Shown here: positions 20,237 to 31,216 of the stretch, one piece after another | How positions within the stretch are numbered: position 1 is the stretch's first letter | How the letters are laid out: each line of letters begins with the position of its first letter | Source: Aspidapion aeneum | Taxonomy: Eukaryota; Arthropoda; Insecta; Coleoptera; Brentidae | Direction of reading: 5' to 3' | DNA: 64,000 nt | Assembly: GCA_963576565.1 (NCBI GenBank) | Contig: OY755046.1 | Span: 45,874,786 to 45,938,785, forward strand | The notes under the pieces: generated by a model | What the model was told of the DNA's origin: nothing | What the model saw: only the letters and a program-made list of their open reading frames with translations | The model's database searches: none | Made by a program: the position numbers and the translations under genes

Positions 20237-21689
20237 TAGTTAGTTTCCAAATTATGAAGAACTGTTTTGGAGATTACGGAATCTTTTCTAAAAATATTTA
20301 AATGGAACTGTAGTCCCAAATGAGTGGAAAACGTCATATATATCCACAATACACAAAAAAGGAAGGAAAGATATATGTAACAATTATAGAGGTATATCTG
20401 TGACTAGTACGCTAAGCAGAATATACCGTAAAATAATAAGAAATAAAGTAGAGAGCGAATATAAAGACATGCAGGCAGAAGAACAAGCTGGTTTCAGGGC
20501 GGGTAGATCGACTTCAGATCATCTCTTTTGTATAACCCAAGTTATTGAAAAGAAAATGGCATACGGTCAAGAGCTGCATCTGCTTTACGTGGATTTGCAG
20601 AAGGCATATGATAGTATACCACTAAATTTACTTTGGAAAGCGTTGGAAAACACAAACATAAGCGTACAACTAATTAAGGTCATCCAAGAGTTATACCGCA
20701 ATAGTAAGGCAAAAGTTAAAATAAAAGCAAAACTAACCAAAGGCTTTCAAGTAAATAAAGGTCTTAAACAAGGTTGCTGTATCTCGCCTACGCTCTTCAA
20801 GATATACTTGGAACAAGTCCTTAAAGTATGGAAGAGAAAATGCCAAAACATGGAAATTCCGTTGGACGAAACCACCTTGTATACTTTATGTTTCGCCGAT
20901 GATCAGATAGTAGTGGCTCAGGATTATGACGACCTCGAATATATGACACGAAAACTAATAGAAGAGTACAATAAGTGGGGACTAGAGGTTAATCTCAATA
21001 AGACAGAGTATATGTGTATCGGTGGAATGAAACAGGATCTAATCTTAAATACCGGGCAGCGAATTCACTCCTGTGATGAGTATAAATACTTAGGTCTAAA
21101 AATTACAGCTGACGGAACACTAGACAAAGCTATAAAAGATCGAAACGTACAAGGAAGAAAAGCAATAACTTTATTAAATGGAATAATTTGGGACCAAAGT
21201 ATATCAAAACATAACAAAAAGCTTATATATAACACCATTATAAAAAGTATTATTACATACGGCTCAGAAGTATGGCCAATCAAGGATAGAACAGAAGAAA
21301 TGCTTTCCGCTACGGAGATGGACTATTGGAGAAGAGCAGCAGGGAAATCAAAAAGAGAAAGAGTTACAAATCAAAGAATAAGAGAAATTATGACAGTAGG
21401 TGAACGTACTTTAGTGGATGATATAAGAACAAAACAACTGGTGTGGTACGGACATGTACAAAGAATGAATGACGAAAGACTACCTAAACAAATACTACAA
21501 TGGAAACCAACTGGCCGAAGAAAACGAGGACGTCCAAGGAGAAGCTGGAGAGAAGGAATAGACAGAGAAATAAGAATAAGAGGCCTAGATGATGAATTAT
21601 GGGCAAACAGAAACGAGTGGAGATTGGGTATCGGAAGACGTAGAACGTTATGAAACCGATAAATATATATATATATATAGTTAGTTTCC
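20237..21689 (+). mobile_element. 5'-truncated RTE-like LINE with 12 bp target duplication
   Basis: The insertion 20249-21677 is flanked by perfect direct repeats TAGTTAGTTTCC at 20237-20248 and 21678-21689. It matches the 3' half of the nearly full-length element at 47368-50360 from about 48872 onward and ends in the same short TA microsatellite. Severe 5' truncation with target duplication is typical of target-primed reverse transcription. The two copies differ only at scattered bases, which indicates a young family. Confidence 0.9.
20286..21653 (+). CDS. Reverse transcriptase C-terminal part, RTE-like (truncated)
   Basis: The open frame covers the reverse transcriptase of a truncated LINE. 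It begins within the fingers (KDICNNYRGISVTSTLSRIY) and includes EQAGFRAGRSTSDHL, the catalytic block LHLLYVDLQKAYDS, LKQGCCISPTLF, the active-site FADD in LCFADDQIVV, GLEVNLNKTEYM and YKYLGLKI. It ends in a basic RPRRSW tail. The frame is open from a TAA (20283-20285, CAA in the sister copy) to the stop at 21653. There is no native start; the first usable codon is arbitrary (about 20400). It lacks the endonuclease and cannot move itself. The domain is recognised with high confidence; expression is unknown. Confidence 0.88.
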
Positions 21690-22424
21690 TGAATCCGGAT
21701 GTGGATGGGGCTTCTTTGTCGAGAAATCTACTTTCATCTCACAATTCTTTTTTGGCACTTTTGGTATTTGTTGGTATCTTTTTAACTGTTTTTTAAGCCA
21801 TGTTTTCTTTGCTGGTAGCTACGAAAAATTAGTAGCCACGTACAACCAGAAAACATGAAAGAGTATCCACGGATATAGATCCTTTTCCAGAAGAATAGAT
21901 AAATGCCTCCATTCGCTTGCCAACATCGCCCCCATTAGCTATCTTCAAGTGGACCTTTCTCCAACTTATTCTGTCGCGGAGTGCACATATTTTTACGGGG
22001 GAGTTTTCCTACCCGCAATTGAACAGCTACTATAAAAAACAGCAAGTGTATATGCAAATGAGTTTTCACTAATTTTTCGTGGTTGCTAGTGATTTGCTAA
22101 AGCCAAGAAAAACAGCCACCTTCTTTTTCTGTTTTTTTTTTAAATATATGTTAATATTTAAAATCTGTTTTTTCTTATCAAAACGGCTTTAAACCGGTTA
22201 ATTGAAACGGCATCCTAAAATAGATAGATAGAGATCTTTAAACATCAAATATTGCATCACGCAATAACGCAGTTTTATCACCAAGCAAAACTCACTTACG
22301 TAAAAAGCCCATAAGTAGAATCAGATTAGAATGACTAAACTAAGTACTCCTAAGTTAGGTCAGTTTAGCTCAGACAACATTTACGCAAAATAAAATGCAT
22401 TTTAATTGTTCTATTAACTATTAG
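21690..22424. other. No gene recognised
   Basis: An imperfect inverted pair around 21792-21850 (GAAAAAACATGGCT-like and TACGAAAAATTAGTAGC) suggests another small MITE remnant. Otherwise it is featureless and AT-rich. Confidence 0.3.
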
Positions 22425-23471
22425 CTTGTCTAACGAACTGTCACGATCAGCTGTTTTTCGATCCAAGATGGTTGCCATAGGACAAACAAAGCATTTTCCC
22501 ATAAGCGGCAATGTTAACAAAAACGTAATTTTCAAAAAAAGTGAAACGATTTAATTTACAACAAAGATGCTGTTTTAAGTATTGATCCTTTGTACACATG
22601 GAAAAAATGCGGTTTTCTTAAAAAAAATCAATTAAAGCCAGTAAATCTCAAATAAAAGGGACCATGTTTTGTTTTTTAAAGTCAGGTTATGTTTTTATTT
22701 ACTTTTGTTTTTTTAAACTTTTTTTCTAGTTTTTTACTCAGTTTGAATAATTATTATTAGTTTCTGTGCTGTTATGAATTGTGGCAGCTGGGGAGATCTT
22801 GATAATGTTAATTTTGATGGAATTTTAAGTATTTTGACCTTAAAAAATCATCTTGATTTAAATGAACTAGGTATCAGCTCAAAGAAGGGAAAAGAATGTG
22901 GATAAGTGCTCTATTACCTGACTTAACAGAGGATAAATTGAAATATTCGAAAGTTTTTTGTCAGGTTTGTTTTGGATAAATATGTAACTGCCATTTTGGC
23001 AACATTTTCTATTGGGATCTTTTTTTGTGCTCGAGTGGACCTTTTGCAGAAGTGTAACAGAATTGTGTTAAACTGTAAGAAATACTTCACTATGATTTTT
23101 TTACTATTCTAGGCAAGCAACTTTCAAAACTAGAATATAGCAATGATCCTGACTGGGTCTCTCCTGAATGGATTATTGTTTCAAAACGGTTGAAAAATTA
23201 AAAAAATTATGGTTGAAAAAAGGGTCTAGAGAAGAAAGAAAAGGAAAACAATATGAGGTTAAAGTGTGGGTAATGAGCTGAACCAAATAAACTCTTGGTA
23301 GTGTAGCGTCCTGTATAGTGTCCAGTGGAGTCCTGTATCATCAAAGTTTCTTTTTCTTTAATAAATATTTATTTTACAGACCTCAAAACAGTTTAGAATA
23401 AACTGGTGAATTTGACAATCTGCCTAACTCAAACCTCTTTTTATCTTAAACTATTTTGGTGCAAATTGGTG

Positions 23472-24895
23472 CATCATCATGGAAGTCTGCCGCAGTACAA
23501 CCCATTCCAAAGAAAGGAAAAAAGACAGATCCGTTAAACTATAAACCAATTGCTCTACTTCCGGTGATATCAAAAGTAATGGAAAGAGTTGTGAACAATC
23601 ACCTAACCAAGTACGTGGAAAAGTACAAAATTATCAACGACAAGCAATACGGATTTCGAAAATATAGGTCAACTGGCGATTTACTTACATACGTCACTCA
23701 CTTATGGCAAAAAGCGATTGAGTTGCGAGGTGAAACAAGAACAATTGCCTTAGATATATCTAAAGCATTCGATAAAGTCTGGCATGAAAATCTGCTCAAC
23801 AAGCTCAAAGCAACGGGATTGTCGCCGAGACTTTGCACTTGGTTTGAAAGTTACCTTAAGGATAGATCCATTTATGTTGCACTGGATGGCCAGAACTCCA
23901 ACTCTTACCAAATAAATGCTGGTGTGCCACAGGGAGCAATCCTTTCGCCAACACTTTTTCTGATTTACATAAATGACCTCATAAATAAAACAGTAAATCC
24001 ACTTTATTGCTTTGCAGATGATGGCAATGTAGTCTCCTCAGTCATACCACCCACATGTCTCTCCGCACGTGAATTCCATTACCTTAGACTAACTGAAATA
24101 TCACAGATAAATAACGACTTGGAGATAATAGAGGACTGGGGCAACAAAAACCTTGTACAGTTCAACGCGCAGGAAACCCAAGCGGCCCTGTTTTCAAAAA
24201 AGACCAGCACCGGTGAGCCAAACATCATGCTATCTGGAAGTGCTGTCGCATTGCAGAGCCAGTTGAACATCTTAGGAGTCACTGCAGAGACCAACATGTC
24301 TTGGCACAGTCACGTGGCAGATATAGCTAAAAGGGCGTCCCAAAAGCTTGGGGTGCTATTTCGTACAGACATCTGTATACACCAAGCCAACTGCTGACAC
24401 TCTACAAAGCCCAGATTCGACCAACTATGGAGTACTGCTCACATATATGGAGTGCGGCACCCAAACATACCTTAATGCTTTTGAACACCGTGCAAAAACG
24501 AGCTATCAAGGTGATCAATGACCCCGCACTTACCCGTAGCTTGGATAGTCTCGAACATCGAAGAACTGTGGGCGATCTATCTCTCTTCTACAGGTATTAT
24601 CACGGAAAATGCTCTGAAGAGTTGGCACATATGATTCCCCCGGGAGTAGCACCTACTAGGCGAACACGTCAAACAGACGGTAACCATCAATTTATTGTCA
24701 AAATAGAGGCACAAGAACCTGATTATATCAGAATTCATATCTCTGTAAGCATCGCTGTGGAACAAACTCCCTGCGACAGTTTTCCCTGCAGGTTACAACC
24801 TGAACCGTTTCAAAACCAACACACACCAACATTTCCGCGCACTTGCCGCTTCTCGAGCGTGATAGGGATCTCCTTGCGAGTGCGCATACCCGTAA
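23472..24895 (+). pseudogene. Jockey-type reverse transcriptase, frameshifted
   Basis: The first frame (to 24397) holds the reverse transcriptase core: AAVQPIPKKGKKTDPLNYKP, KQYGFRKYRSTGDLL, RTIALDISKAFDKVW, GVPQGAILSPTLFLIYINDL, and the catalytic CFADD. Loss of one A in the ACAAGAC run near 24366 shifts the frame and stops translation. The sequence continues in another frame from 24427 (MEYCSHIWSAAPKH) and shifts again near 24712 and 24750. The better copy at 53152-54948 is open throughout this part. The enzyme would copy the LINE RNA into DNA; this copy is broken and lacks the endonuclease. Confidence 0.88.
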
Positions 24896-24906
24896 AAAAA
24901 AAAAAA
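23472..24906 (+). mobile_element. 5'-truncated jockey-type LINE with poly(A) tail
   Basis: From CATCATCATGGAAGTCTGCC onward it matches the minus-strand element at 53092-55035, and it ends in the same GCGCATACCCGT followed by 13 A. The start is abrupt, as in a 5'-truncated insertion. I could not identify a target duplication. It lies between exon-like pieces 2 and 3 of the enclosing element, in what would have been intron. Confidence 0.85.
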
Positions 24907-25594
24907 TTCCTTTATTTCCATGCTTTTTGACACCTGAAACTTGTACACCGTAAAATTTGTATAGCATCTGACTGGACCGACTATGAGTCCTGTTGTGAAA
25001 TTTTTACGGTACTGTTCTGAGCTTATTACCAAAAAAAATTTCTTATGGCATCAAAAAATAGTCGGAAAAAAAGTCATATTTGTTGACTTTGATGACCACA
25101 AGAAAAACAAATTAGTTCTCTCAGATTTTTTTTTTCAATTTCTCTCAAAAAAACGTGGTCCTAATGGGTCATATGCTGTTACGCCCAATTGTAGAGTAGA
25201 GTATATATTTATTTGCATAAACTTTTAGATACATAATTGAGCAAATATTGTTACAAAAAAACAGTAATAAAGTAATAGTAGTAATACAACAGCAAATATT
25301 GTACTGTTGTAAAATTTGAACAGTACTGTTGTGAGCTGATGAACCATAGGTTTGACTGTACTTAGGCCCTATGTATTATAGTTCATGGATGTACAGTGTG
25401 TGAGGCCAATGACAAGGAAAAACTGTATTTTAATTTTGCAAGTTTTTTTTATATTATGTTTACTTATATTTTTTTAAATAAACATATTTTGTAAAGTACT
25501 TATTAGAAGTTTGCTTGACCAACCTCGGTTGGAACTCATATGTGTATATTGATCTGTTGGACTGACCTACCTATAAGTTGTGCCTCTTTTTCAG
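24907..25594. other. Internal AT-rich part of the long-TIR element
   Basis: It contains an imperfect repeat of GT(A/C)CTGTTGTGAAATTTTTAC (about 24980-25010 and 25300-25340) and an 81-codon frame (24983-25228) without a domain. It is probably intron or spacer of the enclosing element. Confidence 0.35.
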
Positions 25595-25953
25595 GTCACT
25601 ACTGGAGGGTTAACACAATTAAACTTTGTCTAAACCGAAAAATCATAGTGAAATATTTTTCACAGTTTAACGCTATAGAAGGCCTATTACTTAGCAAAAG
25701 GTTTAGTCAAGTACAACAAAAGATCCTAATAGAAAACCTGAATCTGATGAGAAAAGTTTAGTCTGTTTCAATTTCGTCTCTGTTAAGAACCTTGAAGTGG
25801 GCTCTTTGAATAGAACTACTTATCCACTTCCCCCTACCTTGGACTGATAGTTCATTGATTCATTGGTCAAAAAAACTTTAAATTCAATGAAAACTAACAT
25901 TATCATTACTTCTTCCGCTGCCACAATTCACAACAGCAAAAAAACTAACCTTT

Positions 25954-26112
25954 GGGAGCCCGATATCTTTGGGTGGGCTCCAGAGGTCCCATGATGTTGT
26001 ACTTTATGCTATTTTTTCTGTTTATTCATGAAATATTTTTAAAAATATCTAAAAAAATATGTTGTTTGGGGGGTCCGGGCCCCTAGCCCCCCGCCCCCTT
26101 GGTGAGCCCATG
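25954..26112 (-). mobile_element. G-tract MITE, copy 3
   Basis: On the minus strand it begins ATGGGCTCACCAAGGGGGCG and contains AATATTTCATGAATAAACAG and AAAATAGCATAAAGTACAAC, like the other copies. It interrupts the right inverted-repeat arm of the 3.9 kb element; the left arm reads continuously across the corresponding site. Confidence 0.7.
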
Positions 26113-26367
26113 TAATAATTCAAAATAAGTAAAAACATGGTCCCATTTATTTCAGATTTTCTCGCTTTAGTTTAATATCTTTAAGAAAAACGTATTTTTC
26201 CCATATGCACAAAGGATCCGTTCTTAAAACTGATTAATTTCTGAGACTGAAGCTTTTGTCGTTTTTGTGAAATTTACGTTTTTGTTAACATTACGGCTTA
26301 TGGGAAATCGGTTTGTTTGTCCTATGGAAGACATCTTGGATTTGATCATATGTTTTGTTAGACAGCC

Positions 26368-29039
26368 CTATTAATAGCCCTGCTGCGGATGTAGGTTATC
26401 TTTGGTTCTCGCATTTTAGACGAAGATAACTAATAATCGAACGGTCCACCGGGGTGGCCGCTTGAAAAGGTCTAAAGTGTTGGTTGGATAAACTTTGCTC
26501 TCGCTATAGCGTCCGGAATCTTCACTTGCTAAGATCCGTAACGAGTGGTTTTTGGTTAACCTATGAGAAGAGCATTTCGTCTAGCTTTACCTTTACAAAC
26601 AAATTAAATCTTAAACTTAAGTGACTATTTAAATAAATAATTTAAATCTATGTAGCAACTCATTGACACATTGTAGAACTAAGTATTTTTTTAATAGCTT
26701 TGGAATTAAAGGTCTGATCAAAATTTCAGATTTTATAGGCCAAAAATATGCCATCATAATCTGAAAACCGCAGAATTTCTGTTAATTTTCTAACCAGCAA
26801 TGGTAAAAATTATTACTTTTTTAAAATTGTTTTTTTATTTATTTTAGTTGGAGTTTAAGAGGAGATAAGCACATAAACAATTGAATGTAAAATTTTTGTA
26901 CCAAATCTAACTCGCACTTTAAACATGCGGAAATGTTATCTTAGTCAGAAGATTTATCCTCGTCTGCAACTCGATAATAATTCCGTAAAATGCGTTTCTT
27001 TGTAAACATTTTCTTGAAAATTGGTTCATATTCAGTGATCCAGATTATATAGTATCAAATCGAGTATTTAAGGTGAGATGCAAAAATCTCTGCCGTGTGA
27101 AAAACAAATAGTAAAAAAAACTGAAATTATAATTTTTTATTGTGATCTATTACAGCATCAATATAATTACATTAATTATATATATTACACCTGTAAGGTA
27201 ACAACGTTATCCTTTTCAAAAAATTAAATTCCTCTTTGGTTACAAATTGAGCATTGCCTGCAGCTTTAACATCTTCATCGTCATGAAACTTCCTGCATCA
27301 TAAGTTAGATTTTAATTTTGAAAATAGTAGTCCCTTGGAGACAATTCGGGCCAGATAAGATTTGTTGTTGAAACCCATAATCGCGCACGGAAGCCTTACT
27401 AACAGCGTCTATGTAACCGGAGGCGTTGTCATGTCTTGCAGGAGACGGACACCGCGAACCTATTTTCTTGCCTTTTTTTATTGACAGCATCTTGTGGGAT
27501 GTAAAAAAGGCTGACTTGCTCTTTTAAAGAACTATCCTTTTGAGATCCTAGAATATTGTCTTTTCAGACGTCAATCATGAAGAACTTCAGTTAATGCGCG
27601 GGCGATAATATCCGATATATTGTCAGGAATTACCCTTGACTTTGCCACTGTACGAAACCAGCTGGCAAAACCGAAAAACACGGTTTTGCATAGATAAGAA
27701 AGTGGTTCCGTCTCCCTCCAGATTTAATTACGGCCACACACAGCAGGTGGTTGACGCGAGAAAAACTACTGAAAAGTTAAGGGTGGGAGTTGGTATAGTT
27801 AAGTTAGAGGAAACCTCTAGTAGAGAGAGGGTTTTCCCTTTAACGTGATTGGCTATGGAAAAACTGTGAGATAAGAAAGTGTTTCTGTAAAGTGTGTCTA
27901 TAAAATGTCATTTTATCACTGTTTTTATTTAGGTTTTCTCATTTAGCTCATTAGCTAGAATGTAAAGTAAACTTTAGGATTAGCAGCAACGCCACTGACT
28001 TAGTTCCTCCAAGCTCTTTAAAGAGGGGATAATGGATTACTTAGGTCAAACCTACCCATTAATAAAAACTCACACTTTGAGGAGACAAGGCGGTAGTCAC
28101 ATTCTAAGTTTTGTTGAACTTAAACCAAAACCTCTAAATTAATTGTCAGTAAAGAAACATAAGATTTTTCTATTTGAAGAATATATTGCAGTTTGTTATT
28201 TTGGTAAGTTAATGTTTTTTTATTTTGGGTCTTGTTTGTTTTACAGATCATAAGAAAAGTCTTGTAACAATAATTGTAAATTGAGTTTTGTTTTGTATTC
28301 AGTAAAGTTTTTAAAATGGTTTTATATTAATTTGAAACACACAAGAGATCTACTATGGTACCTTCGTTTAAGGGTTCGATTTAAAACAAAATCGTACCCG
28401 ACAATATTCTTTTCCACAGGCCCCGCCCCCGTTATGGGAGGAACAAGCATCAATTTCTAATCATCTTAGCGTCTAGGTCTTTTGCTATATCAAATTCTTT
28501 TTTTAAACTTTTACCATCGAATAGGACAGGAAAGACCTGTCCATCATTTTATCGGTTTTTAGTTTCAGTAATCTTCTTTCCTTTTCAAAAATTATTTTAT
28601 GGCCACAACTTTAAACTTAAAAAAAAACGAGCCGGATTTTTTCAAACCAAGCTGTGTGCCAAACTAATCAAAGTAGGCTGTTATTTTTGTGGACATATTC
28701 AGATCATATATTTACTCATATGACAAGCAGTCACTGAACCCATTTTTTTAAAATAAAAAGTTGGTCAGTAAATCCAAAATAACTATATGGATAACTAATT
28801 TTTGATTTTATCGGAGATCATATCACAAGTGCATCTCATTTATCCGAAAAAAATTGGAAAAACGAGTTACCAAGTAATTTGTTTTAAACAAACTACTTAA
28901 AAACGAGTTTTTTTAATTTAAATAAATAAATTAGATGCACGAATTATATTTGGTAAGATTATTTCCTGACTGAACAAAAAACTTATTTAACAAAAATATG
29001 ACAATTTATTCATTTAAATATAGCAACGAACAATGTAAC
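26368..29039. other. Long gene-poor stretch
   Basis: No domain-bearing frame. A GC-richer patch at about 26385-26600 (GGTCCACCGGGGTGGCCGC) may be part of an unrecognised repeat. Short frames at 27305-27490 and 27636-27848 overlap nothing recognisable. At 27060-27200 the sequence is simple AT. Confidence 0.35.
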
Positions 29040-29521
29040 TTATTGGGTACTATTACTTAGGTTACAATTTACGTAAAAGTTGCAATTGTTGTACACTACG
29101 GGAGTGTTGTTTGATATATTGTTGTGATTTTTTATAATGCTTGTTACATCATTTTCGGAACAGATTGCGCCAGCTACCGTTGCAGTGGCCTTTTGGTTAT
29201 GATGCCCCTGCGAAGAAGATGCTTGAGGCCCCTTATTGCTTCCATTTCTTAACGAATCAATAATTCTTGAATGATGGTTACTGTCCATTTGTAAATAGGG
29301 TTTTATGGACCCAGCTCGATTGTGTTCAGTTATTTTAATCAGCTGTTGTTCCTCGATCTCCGCTTTTGCTAAAATGCTGTCGCTCTTAATAATAATTTTA
29401 AGACAATAAATTGGATTAAAACCTTAAACGCGTTCTCTTCAAATCCTAAAATTTCTATATGCGGCTTTCTTCTTAGCGGCAAAGCAAAAAACTTATTACG
29501 GACATTTTGCAGGCCCTCCAT
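29040..29521 (-). pseudogene. Frameshifted unknown ORF
   Basis: Two overlapping minus-strand frames look like one protein with a single frameshift. Frame A starts at ATG 29521 (MEGLQNVRNKFFALPLRRK, then PHIEILGFEENAFKVLIQF) and stops at 29369. Frame B is open from 29423 to the stop at 29040. It reads SDSILAKAEIEEQQLIKI, then a Ser/His/Gln-rich stretch, then an Asn-rich tail (IIKNHNNISNNTPVV). A frameshift in the 29370-29423 overlap would join them into about 160 residues. I recognise no domain. It could be a decayed transposon accessory ORF, a captured gene, or an exon of a host gene whose other exons I cannot see. No splice site explains the frame change well. Confidence 0.35.
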
Positions 29522-29725
29522 TATCTAACTTTATACTTTAGTCCAATTTTTACCTTGTGCAGACAAAATTTTTATTTGTGGTTTTTTTATCCTTTATTTA
29601 TCTGTTATAAGGCTGTTTTGTGTTCTGTAGACAAAATTAATTAAAAAGTTCCGAAAACAACTAGGGAAGAACTGAAAACCAATACCAGTGAAAAACCGCC
29701 AGGAAAATATAGGATTATGTCTGTG
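29522..29725. other. No gene recognised
   Basis: AT-rich spacer leading to the long-TIR element. Confidence 0.3.
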
Positions 29726-31216
29726 TACAGCGTGTCCCATTTTCGATGGGATTAAATGGGAAACTCAGTTATTATTAAAGATATCGATTTTCTGATTGCA
29801 CCTTACCGTGCTCTTTTTTGGAGCCCTTAAAAATGGTATAATCAGATTTTTGCTATACCCCGTGGTTTCGCTAATACAGGGAGTTTTTGAAAAAAATTGC
29901 ATTTTAATTAATTCCTTGTATCTCGCTTATTTTGCAAGATATTTTTATTCTGTAAAAACCTTTCTATGGCAACTTTTTTAGAGCAAAATAATGACGTTGT
30001 CAATTTTTTAAAATATTGTTTAGTTTTTGAGATATGGTATTTATCATAAAAACATTAAATACGGACCTGGATTTTTTTTATTACTACTTTGATTAGTTCC
30101 ATGCTATTATTACCTTAAAATGATAAAACTTTAATATTTTTTTGATTTAAGGTTAAAAAAGCTATTTAATATTTGAAAAAAAAATTATAGTCCGAACCTG
30201 GAAATTTCCAACGTAATTATAAATTAAAAATTGCAAGACACCCTAGTTGAACGATTTTTACTTTATCTGTTTTGAAATGATAATTAAAAGATTTATAAAT
30301 AAAGTAAAAAACGTTAAAAAGTTACAAAAATAATATCATACTAATTATTTGATAACCAAACAGCAGGTCGTGAAATTTACAAAACAAAAGCGTGGAATTG
30401 ACAATGTCATTTTTGTAAATGGCAATTATTTTAAACTGGCTAGAAATCGACCATATCCAGATTTTGAAAAATATGATATGTTTGACTGCTTCATTCAAGG
30501 AACAAAATCCCAATATTTAAATGGCAGAAATATTTTAATGCAAAATGCGTTAAGAAAAATAACTCAAAAATGCCAACAATGTCTTACACATAATGGTAAT
30601 CAGAAAGATTAGTTATTTTTTATAATTTGTTTTTTTTTGTAGACTTTGTTTGAAATAAATCTGTAAATTAACGTAAAACCATTTTAATATGCTAAGTATC
30701 AAAACATTTAAACTAAAAATTGTTTAACTAGCAATTTTTAGTTTATATTTATGTTGTAATTTTTTTTTAAATATTAAATATTTTTTTTTACCTTAAAACA
30801 AAAATTTTTTAAATTTTTATTATTTTATGAAAATACTAGCATGAAACCAATCAAAAAAGTAGTAAAAAAAATCCAGGTCCGTATTTAATTTTTTTATGAT
30901 AAATACCATATCTCAAAAACTAAACAATATTTAAAAAAATTGACAACCTCATTATTTTCTTCTAAAAAAGATGCCATAAAAATGTTTTTACAGAATAAAA
31001 GTATCTCGCAAAATAAGCGAGATACAAGGGATTATTAAAAATACAATTTTTTCAAAAACTCCCTGTATTAGCGAAACTACGGGGTATAGCAAAAATCTGA
31101 TTACGCCATTGTTAAGGGCTCAAAAAAAGAGCACGGTAATGTGCAATCAGAAAATCAATATCTTTAATAATAACCGAGTTTCCCATTTAATCCCTTCGAA
31201 AATGGGACACGCTGTA
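29726..31216. mobile_element. 1.49 kb element with ~450 bp terminal inverted repeats
   Basis: Flanked by TA at 29726-29727 and 31215-31216, the ends are CAGCGTGTCCCATTTTCGA and its complement. The arms (about 29728-30185 and 30757-31214) are reverse complements nearly throughout, including CTGATTGCAC, CCCTGTATTAGCGAAAC-like and AAATACGGACCTGGATTTTT blocks, with scattered mismatches and small indels. The ~570 bp middle carries one open frame. A TA target duplication suggests Tc1/mariner-type mobilisation (inference). No transposase motif is present. Confidence 0.85.
30328..30612 (+). CDS. Unknown ORF in the middle of the long-TIR element
   Basis: The frame is open from about 30328 to the stop at 30612 with no ATG at its beginning. 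It reads KQQVVKFTKQKRGIDNVIFV, then NGNYFKLARNRPYPDFEKYD, and ends in a Cys-containing KCQQCLTHNGNQKD tail. The basic, aromatic composition looks protein-like, but I cannot assign a family. It may be the last exon of a decayed transposase or a captured fragment. It is the only part of the element outside the inverted arms. Confidence 0.3.

Larger units (their letters stand above)
22774..25761 (+). pseudogene. Exon-like remnants of an unknown gene inside the long-TIR element
   Basis: Three plus-strand pieces look coding and are bordered by plausible splice sites. Piece 1 (22774-22964) starts MNCGSWGDLDNVNF and, after a frameshift near 22900, continues WISALLPDLTEDKLKYSK up to a CAG/GTTTGT donor. 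Piece 2 (23113-23201) follows an ACTATTCTAG acceptor and reads KQLSKLEYSNDPDWVSPEW to a stop. Piece 3 (25595-25761) follows a CTCTTTTTCAG acceptor and reads HYWRVNTIKLCLNRKIIV, ending LMRKV and a stop. Pieces 2 and 3 each have an end stop, so they would be alternative ends or a broken chain. I do not recognise the protein. It could be a captured host gene or the element's own protein. The first codons lie inside the inverted repeat. Confidence 0.4.
22425..26367. mobile_element. ~3.9 kb element with long terminal inverted repeats
   Basis: The left arm (about 22425-22860) and right arm (about 25865-26367) are reverse complements over roughly 350-430 bp. Shared blocks include TGTCTAAC at the edge, ATCCAAGATG, CCATAGGACAAACAAA, AAAGGGACCATGTTTT-like and GAATTGTGGCAGC. 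The right arm carries an inserted G-tract MITE (25954-26112) that the left arm lacks. Between the arms lie exon-like coding pieces on the plus strand and a truncated jockey-type LINE. No known transposase motif is visible. The exact ends and target duplication are uncertain because the outermost 15 bp diverge. Confidence 0.75.

Noticed and set aside
26385..26600. Possible tRNA or SINE head in a GC-richer patch (GGTCCACCGGGGTGGCCGC)
   Set aside because: No A box and B box pair at proper spacing, and no cloverleaf could be drawn.
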